From: Thiemannella venezuelensis
GTDB lineage: Bacteria; Actinomycetota; Actinomycetes; Streptosporangiales; Streptosporangiaceae
Reading direction: 5' to 3'
DNA length: 64,000 bases
Assembly: GCF_014203605.1 (NCBI RefSeq)
Contig: NZ_JACHJJ010000003.1
Coordinates: forward strand, 186,001 to 250,000
In this document: piece after piece, positions 17,469 through 24,369 of the stretch
How positions within the stretch are numbered: the first letter of the stretch is position 1
Layout of the letters: each line of letters opens with the position of its first letter
The notes under the pieces: generated by a model
Seen by the model: the letters and a program-made list of their open reading frames with translations, nothing else
Told to the model about the DNA's origin: nothing
Databases searched by the model: none
Program-made: the position numbers and the translations under genes

Positions 17469-19754
17469 GTGATCACAGCGGCGCGCATCGCGTGGGCGGT
17501 ATGCGCCCTGACCCTGGTCCTGGTCGTGCTCTCGGTGGTCCTGGCCCGGTTCAACGGCTACCACCTGATCGTCCAGAGCCACCAGCTGGTCGTGGTGGCG
17601 TGCGCGCTGGCGGGCGGGCTGATCGGGGCGCACCGCCCGGGCCATCCGGTGGGCCGGCTGCTCGCGCTCAGCGCGTTCTGCTTCGCGCTCTACGAGTGCT
17701 GCGGCCAGTACGCCGTCTACGGCGTGCTGACCCACGCGGCGGGCCCGGAGGGCCCGGGTGCCCCGCTCCCCGCCGGGCCCCTGCCCTTCGCCGAGGCGAT
17801 GGCCTGGCCGCAGGCCTGGCTCTGGATCCCGGCCAACTTCGCCCTCACCCTGGTGTCCCTGTTCTTCCCCGGCGGCGCGCTGCCCTCGCCCCGCTGGCGG
17901 TTGTTCGTCCGGTCGGCGACCGCGGTGATCGTTCCGGCCATGGTGGTGAGCTCCCTGCGCCCCGGGGAGAACGAGCAGGTCGGCACCGGCCCGGGGGTGC
18001 CGAACCCGCTCGGGATCGCGGCCCTGGCGGGACCCGCCCAGACCGCGGAGGCGGTGGCGCTGGCCGTGCAGGTGACCGTCTTCGCCGCGGGAGGGCTCAA
18101 CCTGCTGGTGCGGGCACGGCGCAGCACCGGCCAGGAGCGCGCGCAGATCAAGTGGCTGGCCTACGCGGTCGGGCTCGCCCTGCTGGTCGCCCACGCCCGG
18201 CTGGCGGCGGGGCTGACCGACGGCGACCCGCACCGCGTCTATCCCCCGATCTACTCGGGCTGGGAGCTCGCCGGCGTGCTCGGCGCGGCGCTCATCCCCG
18301 TCGCGATCTGCATCGCGATCCTGCGCCACCGGCTGTTCGACATCGACCTGGTGATCAACAGGACGCTGGTGTACGGGCTGCTCTCGGCCTGCGTGACCGG
18401 CGGCTACGTCCTCGTCGTCGGCTACCTCGGTGCGCTCCTGCCCTCCGCGGACCTGCCGGCCTCCGTGCTGGCCGCCGGGCTCGTGGCCCTCGCCTTCGCC
18501 CCGCTCCGGCAGCGCCTGCAGGGCTGGGTCAACCTGCTGATGTACGGCGAGCGGGACGACCCGCACGCGGCGCTCACCCGGCTGGCCCGCCGGCTGGAGG
18601 CCAGCGAGGAGCCGGACGCGGTGCTGTCCGGGGTCGCGCGGTCGGTGGCCGAGGCGCTGCGCCTGCCGTACGCGGCGGTGGAGACGGCCGCGGGCGTGCG
18701 GCACGCCTCCGGCCTTCCCGCGGGAGGCGGCGCGGAGGGCGGGTGGGCCGCGGAGCACGGCGCCGGCGGCCCCGGGGACGGCGGCCCGCCCCGGTCCGAG
18801 GGCGGCCTGCTCCGGCTGCCGCTGGTGTACGACGGCGAGCGGGTCGGCGATCTCATCCTGGCTCCGCGGACGGGCGAGAGCAGGTTCGGCCCGCGCGACC
18901 TGGCCGTCCTGACCGACCTGGCCCGGCAGGTGGCCGTGGCGGTGCACGCCGCGCGCCTCTCCGCCGACCTGCGCCGCTCCCGGGAGCGGCTGGTGATGGC
19001 CCGCGAGGAGGAGCGCCGCCGCATCCGGCACGACCTGCACGACGGTCTCGGGCCCACCCTGGCCGCGCTCACCATGCGCGCCGAGACCGCCTACGACCTG
19101 GCCGGGGACGAGAAGGTACGGCGGCTGCTGGCCGACATCGCCGACGACGCCGCGGCCGCCACGGCCGACGTGCGGGCCCTCGTGGACGGGCTGCGCCCGC
19201 CGGCGCTCGACGCCCTGGGGCTGCTCGGCGCGCTGCGCGCCCACGCGATCCGGCAGGCCCCCAGCCTGCGCGTCGCCGTCCACGCCCCGGACGAGCTGCC
19301 CGCGCTGCCCGCCGCCACCGAGGCCGCGGCCTACCGCATCGCGGCGGAGGCTCTGGCCAACGTCCGCCGGCACGCGGGCACGGCCGAGGCGGAGCTGCGG
19401 GTCGAGGTGACCGGGGCGGCGCTGGTGGTGGAGATCCTCGACCGCGGTCGCGGGATGCGGCCCGCCGGCCGGGAGGCGGATCCGGACGGCCCGGGCGGAA
19501 CCGGGGCGGGCGGGAGCGCCGCGGAGGGGGCTCGGGAGGGGGTCGGGCTGGTGTCGATGCGGGAGCGCGCCGCCGAGCTGGGAGGATCGTGCACGGTCGA
19601 GGAGCGCGCCGGAGGCGGGACCGGGGTCCGGGTCGTGCTCCCGACACGCATGGAAGGCAGCGCCGGTGACCGGGCCGCGCCACCGGGGCGGCCGGCGGGC
19701 CGCTCCGACGGGCAGGATCATGCTCCCGGCGCGTATCGGAGGGGGCATCCGTGA
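17469..19754 (+). CDS. Membrane sensor histidine kinase (NarL-system, HisKA_3)
   Basis: A 761-residue kinase. Residues 1-355 hold about seven to eight membrane helices; a GAF-like segment (about 375-490) precedes a dimerisation/phosphoacceptor helix EEERRRIRHDLHDGLGPTLA with the acceptor His of the HisKA_3 type. The ATPase domain has AAYRIAAEALANVRRHAG (N box), EILDRGRGM and GVGLVSMRERAAELGG. The GTG at 17469 is preferred to one at 17445 because GGAGG lies at 17460-17464. It couples by GTGA to its response regulator. The stimulus is unknown. Confidence 0.9.
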   Translation: MITAARIAWAVCALTLVLVVLSVVLARFNGYHLIVQSHQLVVVACALAGGLIGAHRPGHPVGRLLALSAFCFALYECCGQYAVYGVLTHAAGPEGPGAPLPAGPLPFAEAMAWPQAWLWIPANFALTLVSLFFPGGALPSPRWRLFVRSATAVIVPAMVVSSLRPGENEQVGTGPGVPNPLGIAALAGPAQTAEAVALAVQVTVFAAGGLNLLVRARRSTGQERAQIKWLAYAVGLALLVAHARLAAGLTDGDPHRVYPPIYSGWELAGVLGAALIPVAICIAILRHRLFDIDLVINRTLVYGLLSACVTGGYVLVVGYLGALLPSADLPASVLAAGLVALAFAPLRQRLQGWVNLLMYGERDDPHAALTRLARRLEASEEPDAVLSGVARSVAEALRLPYAAVETAAGVRHASGLPAGGGAEGGWAAEHGAGGPGDGGPPRSEGGLLRLPLVYDGERVGDLILAPRTGESRFGPRDLAVLTDLARQVAVAVHAARLSADLRRSRERLVMAREEERRRIRHDLHDGLGPTLAALTMRAETAYDLAGDEKVRRLLADIADDAAAATADVRALVDGLRPPALDALGLLGALRAHAIRQAPSLRVAVHAPDELPALPAATEAAAYRIAAEALANVRRHAGTAEAELRVEVTGAALVVEILDRGRGMRPAGREADPDGPGGTGAGGSAAEGAREGVGLVSMRERAAELGGSCTVEERAGGGTGVRVVLPTRMEGSAGDRAAPPGRPAGRSDGQDHAPGAYRRGHP

Positions 19755-20392
19755 TCAGGGTTCTGCTGGTCGACGATCACGCCGGGTTCCGCGCCGGGCT
19801 GCGGGCCCTGCTCTCGGCGGTCGAGGGCGTCGAGGTCGCCGACGAGGCGGCCAGCGGCGAGCAGGCGCTGGCCCTCGTCGGCCGGGCGCAGCCGGACGTG
19901 GTCCTGATGGACCTGACGATGCCCGGCATGGGCGGGATCGCGGCGACCGAGCGGCTGGTCCGCGACCACCCGCACGTCCGGGTGATCGTGCTGAGCATGT
20001 CGGACGACGACGACTCGGTGTTCGCCGCCATGCGGGCCGGGGCGCGCGGCTACGTCCTCAAGGGCGCGCGCAAGGCGGAGCTGGTCCGGTCCGTGCAGGC
20101 GGTCGCCGACGGCGAGGCCATCTTCGGCCCCGCCATCGCCGCCCGGATGGCGGAGTACTTCGCCGGGCGCGAGCGGGGCGGGCCCGCGCCCGGGGCGGCG
20201 CTGCCCGAGCTGACGCGGCGGGAGCGGGAGATCCTCGGGCTGGTCGCCGGGCACCTCACCAACCCGCAGATCGCGGCCAGGCTCGGGCTGAGCCAGAAGA
20301 CCGTGCGCAACCACGTGTCGGCGATCTTCACCAAGCTCCAGGTGGCGGACCGGGCCCAGGCGATCATGCGTGCGAGAGAGGCCGGTCTGTGA
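19751..20392 (+). CDS. NarL/LuxR-family response regulator
   Basis: A 213-residue regulator partnered with the upstream kinase. The receiver domain starts MIRVLLVDDHAGFRAGL; the phosphorylated Asp lies in DVVLMDLTMPGMGG and the conserved Lys in GYVLKGARKAEL. The C-terminal LuxR helix-turn-helix is LTRREREILGLVAGHLTNPQIAARL followed by LSQKTVRNHVSAIFTKLQV. Targets are not evident. Its last 29 bases overlap the convergent membrane-protein gene. Confidence 0.93.
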   Translation: MIRVLLVDDHAGFRAGLRALLSAVEGVEVADEAASGEQALALVGRAQPDVVLMDLTMPGMGGIAATERLVRDHPHVRVIVLSMSDDDDSVFAAMRAGARGYVLKGARKAELVRSVQAVADGEAIFGPAIAARMAEYFAGRERGGPAPGAALPELTRREREILGLVAGHLTNPQIAARLGLSQKTVRNHVSAIFTKLQVADRAQAIMRAREAGL

Positions 20393-21038
20393 GTTCCGCC
20401 CCCTGCCACTCCCGCTGCGGCATCCGCAGCACGCGGAGCGCGATCCAGCCGTAGGAGGCCAGGTGGAGCAGGGCGCCGGTGGACTGCACGGCGGGCGGCT
20501 GCTCCATGGTCACGAACGGCACGACCGTCCCCACCGCGGCCGCGACCGGCACCCACCACGGGGCCAGGCGGGTCGCGGCGAGCCCGATGAGGAGGGTGAA
20601 CAGGCCGATGTGGAGCAGGAAGCCGGGCAGCAGCATGCCGTACAGGAACCCCCAGAGCTCACCCGCCCGCTCGATCACCTTCTCGGCCTCGGCGTCGCGC
20701 AGGACCTGGGCCAGGGCCAGGTCGTAGAAGTCGGTGGTGAACAGGGTCAGGCCGTGCCCGGCGCCGACCAGCCCGAGCGCGGCGCCCGCGGCGCCGGTCC
20801 GGGGGGCGCGGTACTTCAGCAGGTGCGCCATGCCCAGGACGGCCGGGATGAGGCTGAGCGTCGCCCAGATGTAGAGCAGGGCGCTGACCTGGACGGCGGT
20901 CGCGTTCTCCCGGAAGATCCCGGGAGTGTGATCGGCCCCGGGGGGCGAGGTGAAGAAGGCCAGGAACTCGAAGGCGGGCCAGGCGAGCAGGGCGATTCCG
21001 GCGACCACCCTGCGGAATGAATCCGGATTTTTCATCAT
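20364..21038 (-). CDS. Six-helix membrane protein of unknown function
   Basis: A 224-residue protein with about six hydrophobic segments (for example LLAWPAFEFLAFF, LLYIWATLSLIPAVLGMAHLL and LLPGFLLHIGLFTLLIGLAA). No family motif is recognised. The start is taken at the MMKNPDSFRR methionine, where the hydrophobic protein begins; the open frame extends 100 codons further upstream but with unrelated composition. No ribosome-binding site precedes this start, so a leaderless transcript is possible. Confidence 0.6.
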   Translation of the reverse strand: MMKNPDSFRRVVAGIALLAWPAFEFLAFFTSPPGADHTPGIFRENATAVQVSALLYIWATLSLIPAVLGMAHLLKYRAPRTGAAGAALGLVGAGHGLTLFTTDFYDLALAQVLRDAEAEKVIERAGELWGFLYGMLLPGFLLHIGLFTLLIGLAATRLAPWWVPVAAAVGTVVPFVTMEQPPAVQSTGALLHLASYGWIALRVLRMPQREWQGAELTDRPLSHA

Positions 21039-21142
21039 GTAGTGGAGTAAAACCACCAAACGTCCCGGCTCTCTTGAGTCACCGTCCCGGTCAGCCGGGA
21101 GGAATGTCCTCCACACTCCGCATCCCGGCCCCGTCTCCGGCG

Positions 21143-22060
21143 TCAGCCGTACAGGGTGGGCAGATCCACGAGGAGAACGCGGGAGTCCTCGCCCGCCTCG
21201 GCCTGGAGCTGCTCGTCGAAGCCCGCCCCGCTGTAGCAGGTGAGCACCGCATCGTCCGCCCGGTGCCCCTGGGCCGTGAGGAGCTCGCGCGCCCGGCGGA
21301 GCCGGTCCAGATGCCCCAGCCCCATCACTTTGTCCCACTTGACCTCACCGATCGAGAGGACCCGCTGCCTCTCCTCGAGAAGTGCGGGCGTCATCACCAC
21401 GACATCCAGCTCGATCTTGTTGTTCTCCCGCTTCGAGTGGTCGACGAGGAGCGCGGAGCCGACCTCGCCCGGGGGTTCGTCGAAGAAGTCGTCGGCGAGG
21501 ATCGCCCAGTCCCGGCAGATCCGCTCGAAGTTCGGGCCCACGACCCGGGAGAGGAAACGCGGCTGCGACCCGCGCCACACCCGCTCGGCCTCGCCGAGTT
21601 CGAGTGCCGCCCAGCGCGGCCGCATGACCGACTGGTAGAAGGTGATGAGAGGCTCGGCGATGCGGTAGACGGGCTTCTTCCGCTGGATGACGTCGTGGTC
21701 CTTGACGATCAGCTGGCAGTCCACCAGCACATTGAGCGGATGGGCGATCTCCGCGGACTTGCGGCCCACGGAGGCGGCGATCCCGCCGTTGGTGGCGTTC
21801 CCGGCGGCGATCGCGCCGAGAACGGAGTTGTAGAGCCCTGGGTCCCGCGCCTCGACCTCCTCCGCGAGGAGATACCGCGCTTCGCGAAACAGGGGGACCT
21901 GCGGGTTGAGGACCGTACGGCAGACCCAGTCGTCGAAGTCGGCCAGGCCCCGGGGGACGTCGTTGCGGACGAACTGGCGGCCGTAGGCAGGCGTGCCGCC
22001 GACGATCGCGTGCAGGAGCGCCGCGAGCTTCGGGTCGTCGGCCCCCCAGAATCCGGCGCC
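21143..22060 (-). pseudogene. 5'-truncated DUF234-type ATPase
   Basis: Reading upstream from the stop at 21143, family-like protein is continuous to about 22050: FWGADDPKLAALLHAIVGGT, RYLLAEEVEARDPGLYNSVL, AIAAGNATNGGIA, GRKSAEIAHPLNVLVD, FYQSVMRPRWAALE and a restriction-like DUF234 tail (KIELDVVVMTP, IGEVKWDKVM). This is the C-terminal half of the AAA ATPase/DUF234 family. The N-terminal ATPase with Walker A and B is absent, and no ATG or GTG lies in the frame between 22051 and its upstream stop at 22274-22276. The only start is an internal GTG at 21769, giving 208 residues. The break adjoins the mercury-type promoter. Confidence 0.75.
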
Positions 22061-22148
22061 GTGGCGGCCGCCGCGTCGGCGGCACCGGCGGCGACCGCAG
22101 CAGGGCCTTGGCGGAGCCCGTACCGGGTCTCGGCCCGACAGGTCGTGT

Positions 22149-22231
22149 GTTTCCGGAAGCGGCGTCGAAGGGCCGCTTCCTGGCCGGAAGCCGCGTTCGG
22201 CGTCTGCTTCCGGAAACGAGCCATTCCGGAA
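22149..22231. repeat. Cluster of TTCCGGAA palindromes
   Basis: TTCCGGAA occurs at 22151-22158, 22208-22215 and 22224-22231. The first two are parts of a 12-bp inverted repeat, GTTTCCGGAAGC at 22149-22160 and its exact complement at 22206-22217. A fourth imperfect dyad, GCTTCC-N5-GGAAGC, lies at 22175-22191. The cluster sits between the truncated ATPase and the mercury-type promoter; it could be an operator array or recombination scar. Confidence 0.5.
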
Positions 22232-22248
22232 GCAGAGGCCACGGGGAC

Positions 22249-22280
22249 TTGCAACCTGTACCCCGGTACAGCCCTACCGT
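22249..22280 (+). promoter_or_regulatory. MerR-type promoter/operator (mercury-like core)
   Basis: TTGCAA at 22249-22254 and TACCGT at 22275-22280 are separated by an over-long 20-base spacer filled by the dyad CTGTACC-CC-GGTACAG (22256-22271). Its core, GTAC-N4-GTAC, has the geometry of the mercury MerR operator of Tn501, and the long spacer is the hallmark of promoters activated by MerR-family DNA distortion. The next gene starts 30 bases downstream. Confidence 0.75.
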
Positions 22281-22309
22281 CGAAGTACGACATCGACCTG
22301 GAGACCGTC

Positions 22310-23152
22310 ATGGCAGATCAGAGCACGAGTGGCGGGTGCACGTGCTGCGCCCCCGCCCCCGCCTCAACCACCATCTCAACCGGCGCCGCGGCGGTGCGGG
22401 CGCGATTGCTGGCCGGCGCCGAGCAGCTGGGCATCGCCGGCCCGGCGCTCACCGAGCTGGCCGACCTGTTCGACGGCGGAGACTGCGCCGCGGTGCAGCA
22501 GCGCCTGGCCGCCCTGGTGGCCGAGCGGCTGCAGGCGGCCGAGCAGGCCGTGGTCGAGCAGATCGAGCACACCGCGCTCCGGCAGCACCAGGCCGGCGCC
22601 GCCGGAGCAGACGGCCAAGCGGTCGCCGCGCTGCAGAGCACCACGGCCGAGCTGACCGGCCAGGTCGCCCGGTTGCAGGCCGCCGCCCAGCACCTGGCCG
22701 CCCCGGCCCGCACCGGGGCCTGCGAGGCGCAGTGCGCGTGCCTGAGCGCCGCCTCGGCGATCACCACCCCGCGGATCCCGGTCGCCCGCGCCGCGCTGAC
22801 CCTCGCCGACGACGTCGCGGCCGACGGGCCGGACATCGTGTGCACCCTGGGCGGCGGCGTCGAGGCGATGCGCGAGCGGGTCAGCCAGTGGCAGGCCGCA
22901 CTCGCCCCCGCCACCGGGCGCACACCGATCGCGGGCGGGCTGCAGTTGACCTACGCCCATGACGAGGCCCTTGCCGCGGAGCTGGCCCGGCTGGCGGCCG
23001 CCGAGTTCGCCTGCTGCTCGTTTTTCACCTTCACCCTGACCGTCGGCCCCGGCGGTATGACCTTCGCCGTGACCGCACCGCCGGCCGCCGGAGAGCTGGT
23101 GACCGCGGTGTTCGGCACCGCCGATGCCGCTGCTGCCCGAAAGAGCGTGTGA
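22310..23152 (+). CDS. MerR-family effector-domain protein lacking the DNA-binding HTH
   Basis: A 280-residue protein. Residues about 29-90 (LLAGAEQLGIAGPALTELAD, LFDGGDCAAVQQRLAALV) match the region after the winged helix in actinobacterial MerR proteins, including the long dimer helix; CEAQCACLS supplies candidate metal ligands. The C-terminal half has AAEFACCSFFTFTLTVGPGG, a domain usually fused to actinobacterial MerR regulators. The HTH is missing and replaced by a Cys-rich start (GGCTCC). It is the first gene behind a mercury-type operator and is followed by a rhodanese fragment and a MerT-like protein. It may be a metal-sensing co-regulator or mercury sponge, or an eroded regulator. 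Confidence 0.65.
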   Translation: MADQSTSGGCTCCAPAPASTTISTGAAAVRARLLAGAEQLGIAGPALTELADLFDGGDCAAVQQRLAALVAERLQAAEQAVVEQIEHTALRQHQAGAAGADGQAVAALQSTTAELTGQVARLQAAAQHLAAPARTGACEAQCACLSAASAITTPRIPVARAALTLADDVAADGPDIVCTLGGGVEAMRERVSQWQAALAPATGRTPIAGGLQLTYAHDEALAAELARLAAAEFACCSFFTFTLTVGPGGMTFAVTAPPAAGELVTAVFGTADAAAARKSV

Positions 23153-23316
23153 TGGAGACGATCACCCGCGAGCAGCTGCGCGTCCTGCTGGAGGCCGGCG
23201 CGGTGGCGCTGATCGAGGCCCTGCCGGCCGCCGCCTATGCGGCCGAGCACCTCCCCGGCGCCCTCAACGTGCCCGGAGCGCTGAGCGCCGAGCTGGCCGA
23301 AGGAGATGCCCGATGA
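23152..23316 (+). CDS. Half-length rhodanese-like protein (54 residues)
   Basis: The short product starts METITREQLRVLLEAGAVAL and has AEHLPGALNVPGAL, the central motif of rhodanese domains. It stops before the active-site loop, so the catalytic Cys is absent and sulfur transfer is not expected. It overlaps the preceding stop by one base (TGATG) and the next start by ATGA. Full rhodanese domains have about 100 residues, so this is a truncation kept in frame within an operon, or a decaying gene still useful for translational coupling. Confidence 0.6.
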   Translation: METITREQLRVLLEAGAVALIEALPAAAYAAEHLPGALNVPGALSAELAEGDAR

Positions 23317-23657
23317 CGCCGCCCCAGAACCGCCCCGCCCTGCCGCTGGCCGCCGCCGAACGGCCGACACACGATCACGGCCGTGCGCCGGGCGACGGCG
23401 CACCCCCGAGGCGCAGCAAGGTCGCCGCCGCGTTGGCGGTGGCGGCGTGTGCGGCCTGCTGCGCGCTGCCGTTGCTGATCGCGGGCGGGCTGCTGACCGG
23501 CGCCGGCGCCGCGCTGGTGGAGAACGCCCTGCTGGCCGTGGCCGGGCTGCTGCTGGCCGCCGCGGCGGGCATGTGGTGGCTGCACCGGCGCCGCACCGCC
23601 CGCACGGCCGCCGCCTCCGGGACCGGCTGCGGATGTGGAGGCGGCTGCGGGTGCTGA
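23313..23657 (+). CDS. MerT/MerF-like small metal membrane protein
   Basis: A 114-residue protein with two membrane helices. The first (AACAACCALPLLIAGGLL) carries the paired Cys typical of MerT/MerF mercuric ion transporters; the C-terminus ends in a Cys-rich tail, TGCGCGGGCGC, a likely cytoplasmic metal-binding site. An N-terminal HDHGRAPGDG may also bind metal. AAGGAG at 23299-23304 and an ATGA overlap set the start. No mercuric reductase lies in the window, so mercury as substrate is inferred from the Cys pair and the upstream operator. Confidence 0.65.
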   Translation: MTPPQNRPALPLAAAERPTHDHGRAPGDGAPPRRSKVAAALAVAACAACCALPLLIAGGLLTGAGAALVENALLAVAGLLLAAAAGMWWLHRRRTARTAAASGTGCGCGGGCGC

Positions 23658-23728
23658 CCGGCCATCACCGCGCCGCGGCCGCGGGCCGGTCCTGGTCCGG
23701 CTCGCGGCCTGTGCTGGGATAGCCGGTC

Positions 23729-24061
23729 ATGACGCTTCTCCGCTCGCTGGTGCTGTTCGCCCTGTCCGCCGTGTTCGAGATCGGCGGCGCCTGGCTGATC
23801 TGGCAGGGCTGGCGCGAGCACCGCGGCCCGGCCTGGATCGCCGCCGGGATCCTCGCCCTGGCCGCCTACGGGTTCGTGGCCACCTTCCAGCCCGACGCCC
23901 ACTTCGGCCGGATCCTGGCCGCCTACGGCGGCGTGTTCGTCGCCGGATCCCTGGCCTGGGGAATCGTCGCCGACGGCTTCCGCCCCGACCGGTGGGACGT
24001 GATCGGCGCGCTCATCTGCCTGGTGGGGGTGGCGGTCATCATGTACGCCCCGCGCGGATGA
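23729..24061 (+). CDS. YnfA (UPF0060) family membrane protein
   Basis: A 110-residue protein with four helices that fits the YnfA family throughout: [20 protein letters not shown] at the start, a [14 protein letters not shown] motif ([20 protein letters not shown]), [18 protein letters not shown] and a final helix. YnfA proteins resemble small multidrug resistance transporters; the substrate is uncertain. It lies 71 bases after the MerT-like gene on the same strand and could belong to the same transcript. Confidence 0.92.
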   Translation: MTLLRSLVLFALSAVFEIGGAWLIWQGWREHRGPAWIAAGILALAAYGFVATFQPDAHFGRILAAYGGVFVAGSLAWGIVADGFRPDRWDVIGALICLVGVAVIMYAPRG

Positions 24062-24120
24062 CCGTCCCCGGCCGCCGGTGATCCGCCCGGCGGACCTCCC
24101 CTCCCCCTGACCGGACCCTG

Positions 24121-24369
24121 ATGCCCGCTCTGCCGCTTGCCGCGATCCCCAGCCCGCCCGAGGGCGTCTGGTACCCGGGGCCGATACCGATCCGCGGCTA
24201 CACGATCTGCATCCTGCTCGGCGTCGTGGTCGCCGTCGTCATCGCCGAGCGCCGCTGGCGGGATCGCGGCGGCGTGCCGGGCGCCCGCGAACCGCCGGGC
24301 CGTACCCCGGGCCACGCGCCGCCGGACCGTGACCCGGCGGCGCGGGACGGCGTCAGGGCTCCGGGGTGA
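24121..24369 (+). pseudogene. lgt 5' fragment (prolipoprotein diacylglyceryl transferase)
   Basis: The first about 53 codons match the N-terminus of Lgt: AIPSPPEGVWYPGPIPIRGY, then a first helix TICILLGVVVAVVIAERRW and RDRGGVPGA. After that the frame runs into unrelated Arg/Pro-rich translation and stops inside the convergent acetoacetyl-CoA synthetase gene. The catalytic core (HGGL, Arg and Tyr residues) is missing, so it cannot be active. It is the right-hand broken gene of the 21143-24369 patch. Confidence 0.75.
24315..24344 (-). terminator. Hairpin downstream of acetoacetyl-CoA synthetase
   Basis: A perfect 11-bp stem (CGCGCCGCCGG at 24315-24325 with its complement at 24334-24344) and an 8-base loop lie nine bases past the stop of the minus-strand gene. 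There is no T-run. Confidence 0.6.

Noticed and set aside
16484-19748. Two open frames over 1,000 codons on opposite strands over the GNAT and kinase genes
   Set aside because: Both are shadows of the GNAT, histidine kinase and regulator genes; neither gives family motifs.
21040-21058. Operator-like GTGG-N7-CCAC dyad before the six-helix membrane protein gene
   Set aside because: Only four base pairs per arm with a flanking mismatch; too weak to call.
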